Source: Streptococcus sp. HMSC034E03 (GTDB lineage Bacteria; Bacillota; Bacilli; Lactobacillales; Streptococcaceae). From it: a DNA stretch of 43,276 nt. Numbering within the stretch: position 1 is the stretch's first letter; every line of letters starts with the position of its first letter. The translations under genes and the position numbers were made by a program. Shown here piece by piece: positions 26,400 to 36,603 of the stretch. Below the pieces are notes generated by a model. It was not told the origin of the DNA and did no database searches. It saw only the letters and a program-made list of their open reading frames with translations. The stretch covers positions 62,156 to 105,431 of the forward strand of contig NZ_KV805000.1 of NCBI RefSeq assembly GCF_001811505.1. Reading direction: 5' to 3'.

Positions 26400-28349
26400 A
26401 TGTCTCATATTATTGAATTGCCAGAAGTATTGGCCAACCAGATTGCAGCAGGAGAAGTCATCGAACGTCCTGCTAGCGTTGTCAAAGAATTAGTTGAAAA
26501 TGCTATCGATGCTGGCTCTAGCCAGATTATCGTTGAGATTGAAGAAGCTGGTCTTAAGAAAATCCAAATAACAGATAATGGTCACGGGATTGCCCACGAT
26601 GAAGTCGAGTTGGCTCTCCGTCGTCATGCCACTAGTAAGATAAAGAATCAAGCGGATCTTTTTCGGATTCGGACCCTCGGTTTTCGTGGTGAAGCTCTGC
26701 CTTCTATCGCATCTGTCAGTGTATTGACTTTGTTGACAGCGGTGGATGGTGCCAGTCACGGGACCAAGCTAGTGGCTCGTGGGGGAGAAGTTGAGGAAAT
26801 CATTCCAGCGACCAGTCCTGTGGGGACTAAGGTTTGTGTGGAAGACCTCTTTTTCAACACACCGGCTCGTCTCAAGTATATGAAGAGCCAGCAGGCAGAG
26901 TTGTCTCATATCATTGATATTGTCAATCGTCTGGGGCTAGCCCATCCGGAGATTTCTTTTAGCCTGATTAGCGATGGCAAGGAAATGACACGAACAGCTG
27001 GTACGGGTCAACTGCGTCAAGCCATTGCTGGGATTTATGGTTTAGCTAGTGCCAAAAAGATGGTTGAGATTGAGAATTCTGACCTAGACTTTGAAATTTC
27101 TGGTTTTGTGTCCTTGCCGGAATTGACGCGGGCTAATCGTAACTATATCAGCCTCTTCATCAATGGCCGTTATATCAAGAACTTTTTACTCAATCGTGCT
27201 ATTCTTGACGGTTATGGCAGTAAGCTCATGGTGGGGCGTTTTCCACTGGCTGTCATTCATATCCATATTGACCCTTATCTAGCGGATGTCAATGTGCATC
27301 CAACCAAGCAAGAGGTGCGAATTTCCAAGGAAAGAGAGCTGATGGCACTGGTTTCAGAAGCTATCGCAAAGAGTCTAAAGGAACAGGCCTTGATTCCAGA
27401 TGCCTTGGAAAATCTTGCAAAGTCTACCGTACGCAATCGTGAAAAAGTAGAGCAAACCATTCTCCCACTTAAAGAAAATAATCTTTACTACGAGCAAACG
27501 GAGCTGACAAGACCGCCTCAAGCTGAGGTGGCAGACCATCAGGTGAACCTGACGGAAGAAAGACAGGATTTGACCTTGTTTGCTAAGGAAACTTTGGATC
27601 AGATGACTAAACCAGCTAAACTGCATTTTGCAGAGAGAAAGCCTGCTAGCTATGACCAACTAGACCATCCAGAGCTAGACCTAGCTAGTCTGGATAAGGC
27701 TTATGATAAGCTGGAGCGAGAAGAATCTTCAAGCTTCCCAGAGTTGGAATTTTTCGGTCAGATGCATGGAACCTATCTCTTTGCCCAAGGTCGAGATGGG
27801 CTCTACATCATAGATCAGCACGCGGCTCAGGAACGGGTTAAGTATGAGGAGTACCGTGAGAGCATTGGCAATGTTGACCAGAGCCAGCAGCAACTCCTAG
27901 TGCCTTATATTTTTGAATTTCCTGCGGATGATGCCCTTCGTCTCAAGGAAAGAATGTCTCTTTTAGAGGAAGTAGGCGTCTTTCTAGCAGAGTACGGGGA
28001 GAATCAATTTATCCTACGGGAACATCCTATTTGGATGGCAGAGGAGGAAATCGAGTCTGGAATCTATGAGATGTGCGACATGCTCCTTTTAACCAAGGAA
28101 GTTTCGATCAAGAAATACAGAGCAGAGTTGGCCATTATGATGTCCTGCAAGCGGTCTATCAAGGCCAATCATCGTATCGATGACCACTCAGCTAGGCAAC
28201 TCCTCTATCAGCTTTCCCAATGTGACAACCCCTACAACTGTCCACACGGACGCCCTGTTTTGGTCCACTTTACCAAGTCAGACATGGAAAAGATGTTCCG
28301 TCGCATTCAGGAAAATCATACTAGCATCCGAGAGCTAGGAAAATACTAA
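26400..28349 (+). CDS. mutL: DNA mismatch repair protein MutL (HexB)
   Basis: A 649-residue mismatch repair ATPase linking MutS mismatch recognition to strand removal. The N-terminal GHKL ATPase shows [10 protein letters not shown] (about 28-37), DNGHGI (about 60-65), GFRGEAL (about 93-99) and [10 protein letters not shown] (about 150-159). The C-terminal dimerisation domain holds the latent endonuclease motif [13 protein letters not shown] starting at Asp472, plus SCKRS and CPHGRP (Cys614), as in MutL of bacteria lacking MutH. It therefore probably nicks DNA itself. AAAGGGG precedes the ATG. The stop codon lies within 2 nt of a BOX repeat. Confidence 0.97.
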   Translation: MSHIIELPEVLANQIAAGEVIERPASVVKELVENAIDAGSSQIIVEIEEAGLKKIQITDNGHGIAHDEVELALRRHATSKIKNQADLFRIRTLGFRGEALPSIASVSVLTLLTAVDGASHGTKLVARGGEVEEIIPATSPVGTKVCVEDLFFNTPARLKYMKSQQAELSHIIDIVNRLGLAHPEISFSLISDGKEMTRTAGTGQLRQAIAGIYGLASAKKMVEIENSDLDFEISGFVSLPELTRANRNYISLFINGRYIKNFLLNRAILDGYGSKLMVGRFPLAVIHIHIDPYLADVNVHPTKQEVRISKERELMALVSEAIAKSLKEQALIPDALENLAKSTVRNREKVEQTILPLKENNLYYEQTELTRPPQAEVADHQVNLTEERQDLTLFAKETLDQMTKPAKLHFAERKPASYDQLDHPELDLASLDKAYDKLEREESSSFPELEFFGQMHGTYLFAQGRDGLYIIDQHAAQERVKYEEYRESIGNVDQSQQQLLVPYIFEFPADDALRLKERMSLLEEVGVFLAEYGENQFILREHPIWMAEEEIESGIYEMCDMLLLTKEVSIKKYRAELAIMMSCKRSIKANHRIDDHSARQLLYQLSQCDNPYNCPHGRPVLVHFTKSDMEKMFRRIQENHTSIRELGKY

Positions 28350-28452
28350 TACTCTTCGGCAATCTCTCTAAACTGCGTCAGCCTTACCTTGCCTGACTCA
28401 AGTTATGCCTACGGTTAGCTTCCTAGTTTAGATTTGATTTTCATTGAGTATA
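28348..28452 (-). repeat. BOX element (boxA-boxC type)
   Basis: On the minus strand it starts with TATACTCAATGAAAATCAAA, the boxA end of pneumococcal BOX elements. It continues with the boxA-like AACTAGGAAGCTA and ends with a boxC-like GAGATT..CGAAGAGTATT. At about 105 bp it lacks long boxB repeats. It fills the mutL-ruvA spacer and begins at the mutL stop codon. BOX elements are non-autonomous repeats of S. pneumoniae and close relatives and can form stable RNA structures. Confidence 0.85.
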
Positions 28453-28468
28453 AATTGAAGGGAAAATT

Positions 28469-29062
28469 ATGTACGAATATCTAAAGGGTATTATTACCAA
28501 AATTACTGCTAAATACATCGTTCTAGAAGCTAACGGTATCGGCTACATCCTGCACGTAGCTAACCCTTATGCCTACTCAGGGCAAGTCAACCAAGAAGCA
28601 CAAATCTATGTGCATCAAGTCGTTCGCGAAGATGCTCATCTCCTTTACGGTTTTCGCTCGGAAGATGAGAAGAAACTCTTTCTCAGCTTGATTTCTGTAT
28701 CAGGCATTGGTCCTGTTTCCGCTCTTGCCATCATCGCAGCTGATGACAATGCAGGGCTTGTTCAAGCTATCGAGACCAAGAACATCACCTACTTGACCAA
28801 GTTCCCTAAAATCGGTAAGAAAACAGCCCAACAGATGGTATTGGATCTAGAAGGTAAGGTGGTTGTGGCAGGGGACGACCTCCCTGCTAAGGCTGCAGTT
28901 CCATCTGGCAGCGACAACCAAGAACTGGAAGAAGCTATGGAAGCCATGTTGGCACTGGGCTACAAGGCAACAGAGCTCAAGAAAATCAAGAAATTCTTTG
29001 AAGGGACGACGGATACAGCAGAGAACTATATCAAGTCAGCTCTTAAGATGTTGGTGAAATAG
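28469..29062 (+). CDS. ruvA: Holliday junction helicase subunit RuvA
   Basis: A 197-residue protein that binds four-way junctions as a tetramer and loads the RuvB motor. Residues 1-62 form the OB-fold domain ([12 protein letters not shown]). Two helix-hairpin-helix motifs follow ([12 protein letters not shown] near 77-88 and [19 protein letters not shown] near 112-130). The C-terminal RuvB-binding three-helix domain covers about 150-197. AAGGGAAA precedes the ATG, directly after the BOX element. It probably forms an operon with tag, 9 nt downstream. Confidence 0.97.
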   Translation: MYEYLKGIITKITAKYIVLEANGIGYILHVANPYAYSGQVNQEAQIYVHQVVREDAHLLYGFRSEDEKKLFLSLISVSGIGPVSALAIIAADDNAGLVQAIETKNITYLTKFPKIGKKTAQQMVLDLEGKVVVAGDDLPAKAAVPSGSDNQELEEAMEAMLALGYKATELKKIKKFFEGTTDTAENYIKSALKMLVK

Positions 29063-29071
29063 GAGATTTCT

Positions 29072-29638
29072 ATGCCAAAACGTTGTTCGTGGGTTAAGAT
29101 GACCAATCCGCTATATGTAGCCTACCACGATGAGGAGTGGGGCCAGCCCCTTCATGATGACCAAGCACTTTTTGAGTTGCTCTGTATGGAGACTTATCAG
29201 GCGGGGCTATCTTGGGAAACGGTACTCAATAAACGCCAAGCCTTTCGTCAAGCTTTTCATGACTATCAAGTTCAAGGTGTTGCAGACATGACTGATGAAG
29301 AATTGGAAGCTTTGATGGATAATCCATCCATCATCCGCAATCGTGCCAAGATATTTGCGACGCGGGCCAACGCTCAGGCCTTTCTACAAGTTCAGGCAGA
29401 ATTCGGAACTTTTGATGCTTATCTTTGGTCTTTTGTCGGTGGGAAGACGATTGTGAATGATGTACCTGACTATGCTCAAGCACCAGCCAGAACAACCTTG
29501 TCTGAGACATTATCTAAGGATCTCAAAAAACGAGGTTTCAAGTTTACAGGTCCCGTAGCAGTTTTGTCATTTCTACAAGCTGCAGGGCTAGTTGATGACC
29601 ATGAGAATAATTGTGAATGGAAGGGAAATGATGTCTAA
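29072..29638 (+). CDS. tag: DNA-3-methyladenine glycosylase I
   Basis: A 188-residue base-excision glycosylase removing 3-methyladenine from alkylated DNA. The zinc clamp residues are visible: Cys5 and His19 at the N-terminus (KRCSW and AYHDEEWG) and the HENNC pair at the C-terminus. The catalytic-region motif METYQAGLSWETVLNKR lies near 36-52. Normal family length. It is co-transcribed with ruvA and overlaps the start of the next gene by 8 nt. Confidence 0.95.
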   Translation: MPKRCSWVKMTNPLYVAYHDEEWGQPLHDDQALFELLCMETYQAGLSWETVLNKRQAFRQAFHDYQVQGVADMTDEELEALMDNPSIIRNRAKIFATRANAQAFLQVQAEFGTFDAYLWSFVGGKTIVNDVPDYAQAPARTTLSETLSKDLKKRGFKFTGPVAVLSFLQAAGLVDDHENNCEWKGNDV

Positions 29639-30302
29639 CAAAAATAAGGGAATTCTGATTTTTGCGATATTCTATACAGTTCTCTTTGTTTTTGATGGTA
29701 TACGAGTATTTGATGCTCCATTGCCTTCTTCTGCAGGGACTTATTTGGTCTATACCATCATGTTTGTGTATGGTTGCTTCTTATTTAAGTTCCTATTGCT
29801 CCAAAAGTGGGAAGAGGTTAGAAATTCTAAAAGAAAATTTTTCTTTGGCGTTTTAAAAGGCTGGCTCTTTCTTATTCTGATGACTGTTGTCTTTGGTTTT
29901 GTATCAGAGATGTTGAGGCAGTTTTTGGGGCTGGTCGGACAAGGTCTAAACCAGTCGAATATTCAAAGCACCTTTCAAGAGCAACCAATACTGATAGCGG
30001 TTTTCGCCTGTATCATTGGACCTTTGGTGGAAGAGCTCTTTTTCCGTCAAATTTTATTGAAATATTTGAGGAAAAATCTGCCAACTTGGCTGAGTGTCTT
30101 TTTGGTCGGCCTTGCCTTTGCGCTTACTCATATGCACAGTTTGTCTTTATCAGAGTGGATCGGTGCAGTCGGTTACCTAGGTGGGGGCCTTGCCTTTTCT
30201 ATTATTTATGTGAAAGAAAAGGAGAATATTTACTATCCCCTACTTGTTCACATGTTAGGGAACAGTCTTTCCTTGATCATTTTAGCTATCAGTAGTATGT
30301 GA
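29631..30302 (+). CDS. CPBP family intramembrane metalloprotease-like protein
   Basis: A 223-residue membrane protein with about six hydrophobic segments. The CPBP motifs are intact: EELFFRQ (EExxxR, near residue 130), HMHSLS (near 162) and HMLGNS (near 207). I choose ATG 29631, with AAGGG about 6 nt upstream; ATG 29628 is equally close in frame, and an in-frame TTG at 29592 is unlikely. It overlaps tag, so it is coupled to the DNA-repair operon by position, with no evident functional link. It is distant in sequence from the CPBP gene at 7398. Confidence 0.82.
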   Translation: MSNKNKGILIFAIFYTVLFVFDGIRVFDAPLPSSAGTYLVYTIMFVYGCFLFKFLLLQKWEEVRNSKRKFFFGVLKGWLFLILMTVVFGFVSEMLRQFLGLVGQGLNQSNIQSTFQEQPILIAVFACIIGPLVEELFFRQILLKYLRKNLPTWLSVFLVGLAFALTHMHSLSLSEWIGAVGYLGGGLAFSIIYVKEKENIYYPLLVHMLGNSLSLIILAISSM

Positions 30303-30329
30303 TGAAAATGCCAGTAATGATAATGAGAA

Positions 30330-30355
30330 AAAGCTGAGAAATTCATCTCAGCTTT
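30330..30355. terminator. Bidirectional terminator overlapping the LD-carboxypeptidase stop
   Basis: AAAGCTGAG (30330-30338) pairs with CTCAGCTTT (30347-30355). The minus strand has AGCTTTTTCTC after the stem; the plus strand has CTTTCTTTG. The stop codon of the minus-strand gene lies inside the stem. Confidence 0.8.
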
Positions 30356-31385
30356 CTTTGTTATAGTCAAAGCGAATGACTTGCTCCGTTGCGTCCACAT
30401 ACGCGTGAACTCCAAAGGGAACAATTGCTCTTGGTGTGGCATGGCCAACGTTTAGATTATAGACAATCGGGATATTGCTATCAATGGTGTCCATTAAAGC
30501 CTCCTTATAGTCGTCATAGAAGGTTTCATCCATAGGTTTTCCGACCAAGAGTCCACTAATGACTTCAAATATCCCGGTTTCTTTTATAGCCTGCAACATT
30601 TTTTTGAAATCATCAGGTTCAGGCTTTTCTTCACTTGTTTCTAGCAATAGGATTTTTCCTTTCCAGTCGGATAAGTCAGGAAAAAGTTTGTATTTTTGGC
30701 AAAGGTCTGTGCTATCTGCGTGTAGAGAGTTGTCAAAGATATCGTAGAGGGATTCGAGGCAACCGCCGAGGATTTCCCCCTCGAACTTAGCATTGCCTTG
30801 TAACAAGTCAAAACCTGTATTTGCATGGCTGACACGAGGAGTTCCCAAAGCTTTGGGACTGAAGTCAGTTCTTTCCTCATACCAAACGTCACTAGGGCGA
30901 ATTTCCGAGATTCTTCCCGTCTCAATCAATTCTTTGAAGTAGTGGAGGCTATATGGCAACATTTCTTTGTCTAACTCACAAATGTCTGCTAGAAATGATT
31001 GGCCGTAAAAAGTCTTGATTCCCAGTTTATGCAACATGAGATGGTTCATGGTTGTATCTGAGAAGCCAAGAAACATTTTTTGATTGATAACCTTTTGTAG
31101 TTGGTCATTTTCAAAAAGATAAGGTAGTAAGCGATAGGTATCGTCTCCACCGATGGCGCATAGGATCATGTCGATACTATCATCAGAAAAGGCTTGAATC
31201 AAATCCTCTGCACGAGCTTCAGGATGTTCTTTTACAAAGTCTAAGCCTTTTAGTGAATTAGGTAAAAAGATAGGCTTGAGTCCTAAGTCCTTGAGACGTT
31301 GGATACCCAAGTCCACTTCATGTTTGACAAAGTCCTCTCCGATAATGCCACTAGATAAACTAATAATACCAATAGTAGAAATCAT
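30348..31385 (-). CDS. S66 family peptidase (LD-carboxypeptidase / MccF-like)
   Basis: A 345-residue cytoplasmic serine peptidase of family S66. The nucleophile serine is in GFSDTT near residue 108, following the family CAIGGDDTYRLLPYL motif near 76-90. The catalytic Glu is in GGCLES near 208 and the His in NVGHATPRAIVPFG near 314. Members either remove the terminal D-alanine from murein tetrapeptides (LdcA) or hydrolyse microcin C-like peptide-nucleotides (MccF). Length and pattern here are nearer to the MccF-like branch, so the substrate is uncertain. AGGAGG precedes the ATG. It appears to be a single-gene unit. Confidence 0.85.
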   Translation of the reverse strand: MISTIGIISLSSGIIGEDFVKHEVDLGIQRLKDLGLKPIFLPNSLKGLDFVKEHPEARAEDLIQAFSDDSIDMILCAIGGDDTYRLLPYLFENDQLQKVINQKMFLGFSDTTMNHLMLHKLGIKTFYGQSFLADICELDKEMLPYSLHYFKELIETGRISEIRPSDVWYEERTDFSPKALGTPRVSHANTGFDLLQGNAKFEGEILGGCLESLYDIFDNSLHADSTDLCQKYKLFPDLSDWKGKILLLETSEEKPEPDDFKKMLQAIKETGIFEVISGLLVGKPMDETFYDDYKEALMDTIDSNIPIVYNLNVGHATPRAIVPFGVHAYVDATEQVIRFDYNKES

Positions 31386-31490
31386 ATCTCATCCTCCTAG
31401 AAATAGATTGAGCTTATTTTATCACAAAAGATGAGGGGGAACAACAAGAATTAGAGCCAGAAGAAGGCTTTTAGATCAAGAAAGTAAGCA

Positions 31491-31521
31491 AAAAGCAACC
31501 AATCGTGTGGTTGCTTTTTAT
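31491..31521. terminator. Terminator of the SemiSWEET gene
   Basis: AAAAGCAACC pairs with GGTTGCTTTT around an 8-nt loop, A-rich before and T-rich after, so it works on both strands. It lies just downstream of the minus-strand SemiSWEET stop. Confidence 0.85.
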
Positions 31522-31534
31522 AGTAGTTGTATTC

Positions 31535-31798
31535 TTATAGAGCAGTAAGGAAAGTCAGTCCGCCAAGGATAACCCCGGCTGAGTTTGGAATGATTAGAAT
31601 CCAGTCTTTCTTAGGCTCTTTTGTCCATCCATAAATGACCCAGATTAAGCAAGAGACTGCTGCTGATAAAGGTTGGAATGGTTGAGCTTTGTTCCCTTGT
31701 AAATTGGCAAAAATTTGGGGGATGTAGGCTATAAATACAATAATCCCGATAAAGGCACCAATTGAACCAACAATTTGATTAATTCTCTGTTTAGTCAT
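31535..31798 (-). CDS. SemiSWEET family sugar transporter
   Basis: An 87-residue protein with three membrane segments (about 9-28, 42-58 and 66-85) and the PQ motif (AYIPQI near 25-30) of the MtN3/PQ-loop family. Bacterial SemiSWEETs dimerise to form a sugar facilitator equivalent to half of a plant SWEET. The conserved Trp/Asn positions of the sugar pocket (LIWVIYGW near 51-58, PNSAGV near 71-76) are present. AAGGAG precedes the ATG. It is not near other sugar genes, so the substrate is unknown. Confidence 0.85.
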   Translation of the reverse strand: MTKQRINQIVGSIGAFIGIIVFIAYIPQIFANLQGNKAQPFQPLSAAVSCLIWVIYGWTKEPKKDWILIIPNSAGVILGGLTFLTAL

Positions 31799-31955
31799 AT
31801 ATATTTCTCCTTATTACTTTATTAGCATAACAGAAAAACAACTTGAATTCAAGGATAAAACCTTGGGATTCTAAGGGAAGCCTTTACATTAGAACGTTTT
31901 TAGAAAATGTAGCTACTTTTCTTTGGAGAATCAAAAAATACTTTGGAGCCATAAT

Positions 31956-31990
31956 AAAAGTAGTCTGTCTACAAAACACACTACTTTTTT
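31956..31990. terminator. Terminator of corA-DUF1129
   Basis: AAAAGTAGT (31956-31964) pairs with ACTACTTTT (31980-31988), with a 15-nt loop. On the minus strand ACTACTTTTATT follows the DUF1129 stop. Bases 31799-31955 show no gene. Confidence 0.7.
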
Positions 31991-31997
31991 GTTTATC

Positions 31998-32672
31998 TTA
32001 ATATCTAGCAGGTCCTGCACTTGCACTCTTAATGTTGAAGCGTTTTTTGAGGTAGAAACGGAGGGCAAGGAGAGCTCCTCCGATGACCAACAAAACAAGA
32101 GGTGGTAGACTGATGTTGATGGCTTGTGGAAGGAAGTTACTCAAGAAGAGGATAAAGACCCATGCAAACATGGTTGCTAACATAACCAAAAGTGATTTCC
32201 AGAATGGAGGACGTTGGCTACGGTCAGTATCTGGTCCGTAGTAGCGGTAGATGAAGTGGTAGAGCAGGTAAAAGGCAACTCCACCAAAGGCTCCTACACT
32301 GATAAGTGTTACCAATCCGTAGGCCACAGGTTGGTTTGAGAAGAAGCTCATCAAGGCGCTAACTACTGCAAATAGTCCTGTGATGAAAAGGGCTGAATCC
32401 AACATCATCAATTTTGGATCGTCGTTTTCTTTTGGATGTTCTTTTTCGTACTGCTCTTTTTCGCTGAAACTATGAGCCCAGTGAGTTGGTGCTCCGTAGA
32501 TAGAACGAGCTGTCACTCCTTTTGGTTGTTCTTCAAGGATATGAGGAATGACTTCTTCAAGGATAGCCTTGATTTCAGCATCTGTTTTTCCGTCCTTGAG
32601 AAATTGCTGGGTTGCAATATGGATAAATTCCTGGTTTTTCTTTGTTAATTCTTTTAAATCAATCTGTGACAT
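31998..32672 (-). CDS. DUF1129 family membrane protein
   Basis: A 224-residue protein. Residues 1-85 are soluble and helical (ELTKKNQEFIHIATQQFLKDGK, typical of DUF1129), followed by four hydrophobic segments (about 93-112, 118-142, 160-180 and 187-207) and a basic tail. Function is unknown. It starts 12 nt after corA on the same strand with AGGAG upstream, so it is co-transcribed with the Mg2+ channel gene, a pairing I believe is conserved in streptococci. Confidence 0.85.
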   Translation of the reverse strand: MSQIDLKELTKKNQEFIHIATQQFLKDGKTDAEIKAILEEVIPHILEEQPKGVTARSIYGAPTHWAHSFSEKEQYEKEHPKENDDPKLMMLDSALFITGLFAVVSALMSFFSNQPVAYGLVTLISVGAFGGVAFYLLYHFIYRYYGPDTDRSQRPPFWKSLLVMLATMFAWVFILFLSNFLPQAINISLPPLVLLVIGGALLALRFYLKKRFNIKSASAGPARY

Positions 32673-32684
32673 AATAACTCCTGT

Positions 32685-33629
32685 TTAGAACCATTTTTTA
32701 TGGATGAGGTAAAGAGTGAGAGAAACACTCATAGCAAAGGCGATAAAGACGATGAGCCAGAAAGCATGCGGTTCTCCGTTTAAAGGAATTTCATTATCCT
32801 TAAAGTTCATTCCGTAGGCTGAGAAAATCATGGTCGGGATGGACATAACGATAGTCACAAGTGCCAAGGTTTTCATGATATTGTTCTGGTTGTTTGAAAT
32901 GATAGAAGCGAAGGTTTCTGTCATAGAGTGAAGGACGTTTCCATAGATGTCCGCCATCTCGATGGCCTGTTGCGTTTCAATCAAGGTATCTTCCAGTAAG
33001 TCTTCGTCTTCGAGATATTTCTTGATATTGCTAGTTGCGCTGGTCAATTTTTTAATCACGCGCTCATTTGTCTTAAGTGAAGCTTTGAAGTAGACGATAG
33101 TCTTTTCCAACTCCATGAGTTCAATCAATTCTTCGTTTCGAGTAGATTTATGAAGTTGGCTCTCAATCTGCTCACTCTTACGTTCGATTGAACGAAGGGC
33201 GGTTAGGTAAATCTCCGCATTGCGGTAGAGGATTTGGAAGATGAAGCGCGAACGCATGAAGGTATAGAAATTTCGAAGCCTACGATTGATAAAGACATCA
33301 AGAAGTGGGAGAGGCTCCAAGCAAGTGGTAATAATAGCCTCTTCTGTGATGATAATCCCCAAGGGAATAGTCACATAGTAGGTCTGGTTATTTCTTTCCT
33401 CTGTTATTGGGACGTCTACGATAATCAAGGTGTACTCATCTTCGATGGTGATACGTGACATCTCTTCCGCATCGAGCGGTGCACGGAGATCGGCGATATC
33501 AATATCAAAGGCCGAGGCGATTTCCATCGATTCGCTTTGTGTAGGATTGACGAGATTGATCCAAGTGCCCGGCTGGAGCGTATCAATCTCTTTAAATTCA
33601 GTTGTTGTTGAGATAAAGACTTGCTTCAT
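32685..33629 (-). CDS. corA: CorA-type magnesium/divalent cation channel
   Basis: A 314-residue CorA protein. The long N-terminal cytoplasmic domain (about 1-250) ends in the extended stalk helix. Two C-terminal membrane segments (about 255-275 and 287-308) flank the selectivity motif YGMN and the loop KDNEIPLNGEPHAF. It forms homopentamers that admit Mg2+ down its gradient. AAAGGATAAG lies upstream of the ATG. It diverges from uvrA. The window also contains the active importer MgtA under an M-box, so two Mg2+ uptake routes lie 4.5 kb apart. Confidence 0.94.
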   Translation of the reverse strand: MKQVFISTTTEFKEIDTLQPGTWINLVNPTQSESMEIASAFDIDIADLRAPLDAEEMSRITIEDEYTLIIVDVPITEERNNQTYYVTIPLGIIITEEAIITTCLEPLPLLDVFINRRLRNFYTFMRSRFIFQILYRNAEIYLTALRSIERKSEQIESQLHKSTRNEELIELMELEKTIVYFKASLKTNERVIKKLTSATSNIKKYLEDEDLLEDTLIETQQAIEMADIYGNVLHSMTETFASIISNNQNNIMKTLALVTIVMSIPTMIFSAYGMNFKDNEIPLNGEPHAFWLIVFIAFAMSVSLTLYLIHKKWF

Positions 33630-33731
33630 ATCTCTTATCCTTTCCTAATCTAATCCGTGTTTCAGTGATTTTTGACACCGTACTATTATACTATAAAATC
33701 GGCTTTTTTGGTAATAGAATTTCACTTTTTT

Positions 33732-33740
33732 TGGTATAAT
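33732..33740 (+). promoter_or_regulatory. Extended -10 promoter of uvrA
   Basis: TGGTATAAT (33732-33740) with no -35 consensus. Transcription would start near 33747, about 25 nt before uvrA. An in-frame ATG at 33739 lies inside this box. Confidence 0.65.
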
Positions 33741-33771
33741 GGAAAGCAACAATGGACTAGAAAGAAGTAAC

Positions 33772-36603
33772 ATGCAAGATAAGATTGTCATCCATGGGGC
33801 TCGCGCCCATAATTTAAAAAATATAGATGTGGAAATTCCGCGTGACAAACTAGTTGTGGTGACGGGACTATCTGGATCTGGGAAGTCTAGTTTGGCCTTT
33901 GATACCCTTTATGCAGAAGGGCAACGTCGCTACGTTGAGAGTCTGTCAGCCTATGCTCGTCAGTTCTTGGGCAATATGGAAAAGCCAGATGTGGATTCTA
34001 TCGATGGTCTCAGCCCTGCCATTTCCATTGACCAGAAAACGACCAGTAAAAATCCTCGTTCGACGGTTGGAACAACGACGGAAATCAACGATTATCTACG
34101 TCTTCTCTATGCTCGTGTAGGAATACCCTACTGTATCAATGGACATGGGGCTATCAAAGCTTCGTCTGTCGAACAGATCGTAGACAAGGTTTTGGAATTG
34201 CCAGAGCGCCAGCGTCTGCAGATTTTGGCTCCTGTTATTCGTAAGAAAAAGGGGCAGCATAAGACGCTGATTGAAAAAATTCAAAAGGATGGTTACGTCC
34301 GTGTCCGTGTCGATGGAGTTGTCTACGACGTGACTGAAGTTCCTGAACTTGAAAAGAATAAGCAACACAACATCGATGTGGTGGTAGACCGTATCATTAT
34401 CAAAGAAGGTATCCGTAGTCGTCTCTTCGATTCGATTGAAGCAGCCCTTCGTATCGCAGAAGGTTATGTGGTTATCGATACTATGGATGATTCAGAGTTG
34501 CTCTTCTCAGAACACTATGCTTGTCCAGTCTGTGGTTTTACAGTTCCAGAGTTAGAACCTCGTCTCTTCTCCTTCAATGCACCGTTTGGTTCATGTAGTG
34601 AGTGTGATGGTTTGGGAATCAAGCTAGAGGTTGATACGGACTTAGTCGTACCAGATGCTAGTAAGACTCTTCGTGAGGGAGCCTTAGCGCCCTGGAATCC
34701 GATCTCTTCTAACTATTATCCAAATATGCTGGAACAAGCCATGACAGCTTTTGGAGTGGATATGGATAGGCCTTTTGAGGACTTGTCTGAGGCGGATAAA
34801 CATCTCATCTTCTATGGTTCAGATGGGAAAGAATTCCATTTCCACTATGAGAATGAATTTGGTGGAGTTCGTGATATCGATATTCCATTTGAAGGAGTGA
34901 TTGGTAATATCAAGCGTCGCTATCATGAAACCAATAGCGACTACACTCGTACACAGATGCGTCTCTATATGAACGAGCTGACTTGTGGCACTTGTCATGG
35001 TTATCGTCTCAATGACCAAGCCTTATCTGTTCGTGTAGGGGGAGAGAAAGGACTCCATATCGGAGAAATTTCAGACCTATCCATCGCAGACCATTTGGAA
35101 GTTATTGACCAGCTAACCTTATCTGAAAATGAAGCTATCATCGCTCGTCCTATCCTGAAGGAAATCAAGGACCGCTTGACCTTCCTCAATAACGTGGGCC
35201 TTAACTATTTAACGTTATCCCGCTCGGCAGGAACCCTATCAGGTGGGGAGAGCCAACGTATTCGCTTGGCAACCCAGATTGGTTCCAATCTCTCAGGAGT
35301 TCTCTATATTCTTGATGAGCCGTCTATCGGTCTTCACCAGAGGGACAATGACCGTTTGATTGCCAGTCTGAAAAAAATGCGTGACTTGGGTAACACTCTC
35401 ATCGTGGTAGAACATGATGAAGACACCATGCGAGAAGCCGATTATCTGATTGACGTTGGTCCTGGAGCGGGTGTCTTTGGTGGAGAAATTGTCGCGGCAG
35501 GAACACCTAAGCAGGTAGCTCGCAACAGCAAATCCATTACGGGACAGTATCTATCAGGAAAACGCGCGATTCCAGTGCCGTCAGAACGCCGTGTAGGCAA
35601 TGGTCGCTTTATCGAAGTGACAGGTGCGCGTGAGAACAACTTGCAAAATATCACCGCTCGCTTCCCACTCGGGAAATTCATTGCGGTGACAGGGGTGTCT
35701 GGTTCAGGGAAGTCGACACTCATTAACAGTATTCTCAAAAAAGCCATTGCTCAAAAGCTCAATCGCAATTCAGACAAGCCTGGTAAGTTTAAAACCATTA
35801 CAGGAATCGAGCATATCGACCGTCTGATAGATATTGATCAGAGTCCAATTGGACGAACTCCGAGGTCCAACCCTGCGACCTATACAGGTGTCTTTGATGA
35901 CATTCGAGACCTCTTTTCTCAGACAAATGAAGCCAAGATTCGTGGCTACAAAAAGGGTCGTTTCAGTTTCAATGTCAAGGGTGGGCGCTGTGAAGCCTGC
36001 TCGGGTGATGGGATTATCAAGATTGAGATGCATTTCTTGCCAGATGTTTACGTAGCCTGTGAAGTCTGCCATGGAACTCGTTACAATAGCGAAACCCTGG
36101 AAGTTCACTACAAGGAAAAGAATATCTCGCAAGTCTTGGATATGACCGTCAACGATGCGGTGGAATTTTTTAAACACATTCCGAAAATTCAACGCAAACT
36201 CCAGACTATCAAGGATGTAGGTCTAGGTTATGTGACCTTAGGACAACCAGCTACGACACTTTCTGGAGGGGAGGCCCAGCGTATGAAGTTGGCTAGCGAA
36301 CTCCACAAGCGTTCGACAGGTAAGTCCTTCTACATTTTAGATGAACCGACAACTGGTTTGCATACCGAGGACATTGCTCGCCTACTCACCGTTTTGTCTC
36401 GCTTTGTCGATGATGGAAATACAGTTCTGGTCATTGAGCACAATCTGGATGTCATCAAAACAGCAGACCATATTATCGACTTAGGACCAGAAGGTGGTGT
36501 CGGTGGCGGAACTATTATCGCAACAGGAACACCAGAGGAAGTAGCTGCTAATGAAGCTAGCTATACAGGACAGTATTTGAAAGGAAAGTTACATCATGAA
36601 TAA
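33772..36603 (+). CDS. uvrA: Excinuclease ABC subunit A
   Basis: A 943-residue damage-recognition ATPase of nucleotide excision repair. The first Walker [10 protein letters not shown], is at residues 32-40; the second, GVSGSGKST, near 640. ABC signatures LSGGESQRI and LSGGEAQRM are present, each followed by a Walker B ([13 protein letters not shown] and [10 protein letters not shown]). Zinc-binding cysteines occur as CPVC...CSEC and CEAC...CEVC. I start at ATG 33772, preceded by AAGAAG, because the upstream ATG at 33739 is part of the -10 box. The 3' end overlaps the next gene by 8 nt. Confidence 0.97.
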   Translation: MQDKIVIHGARAHNLKNIDVEIPRDKLVVVTGLSGSGKSSLAFDTLYAEGQRRYVESLSAYARQFLGNMEKPDVDSIDGLSPAISIDQKTTSKNPRSTVGTTTEINDYLRLLYARVGIPYCINGHGAIKASSVEQIVDKVLELPERQRLQILAPVIRKKKGQHKTLIEKIQKDGYVRVRVDGVVYDVTEVPELEKNKQHNIDVVVDRIIIKEGIRSRLFDSIEAALRIAEGYVVIDTMDDSELLFSEHYACPVCGFTVPELEPRLFSFNAPFGSCSECDGLGIKLEVDTDLVVPDASKTLREGALAPWNPISSNYYPNMLEQAMTAFGVDMDRPFEDLSEADKHLIFYGSDGKEFHFHYENEFGGVRDIDIPFEGVIGNIKRRYHETNSDYTRTQMRLYMNELTCGTCHGYRLNDQALSVRVGGEKGLHIGEISDLSIADHLEVIDQLTLSENEAIIARPILKEIKDRLTFLNNVGLNYLTLSRSAGTLSGGESQRIRLATQIGSNLSGVLYILDEPSIGLHQRDNDRLIASLKKMRDLGNTLIVVEHDEDTMREADYLIDVGPGAGVFGGEIVAAGTPKQVARNSKSITGQYLSGKRAIPVPSERRVGNGRFIEVTGARENNLQNITARFPLGKFIAVTGVSGSGKSTLINSILKKAIAQKLNRNSDKPGKFKTITGIEHIDRLIDIDQSPIGRTPRSNPATYTGVFDDIRDLFSQTNEAKIRGYKKGRFSFNVKGGRCEACSGDGIIKIEMHFLPDVYVACEVCHGTRYNSETLEVHYKEKNISQVLDMTVNDAVEFFKHIPKIQRKLQTIKDVGLGYVTLGQPATTLSGGEAQRMKLASELHKRSTGKSFYILDEPTTGLHTEDIARLLTVLSRFVDDGNTVLVIEHNLDVIKTADHIIDLGPEGGVGGGTIIATGTPEEVAANEASYTGQYLKGKLHHE

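Noticed and set aside
31799-31955. Possible repeat or mobile remnant between SemiSWEET and DUF1129
   Set aside because: Only weak pairings are present (TTACATT with AAAATGTAG); no match to BOX, RUP or IS ends that I could support.
33739-33771. ATG at 33739 as uvrA start
   Set aside because: It overlaps the -10 box TATAAT (33735-33740), so it would lie upstream of the transcript start; ATG 33772 gives the family-typical N-terminus.
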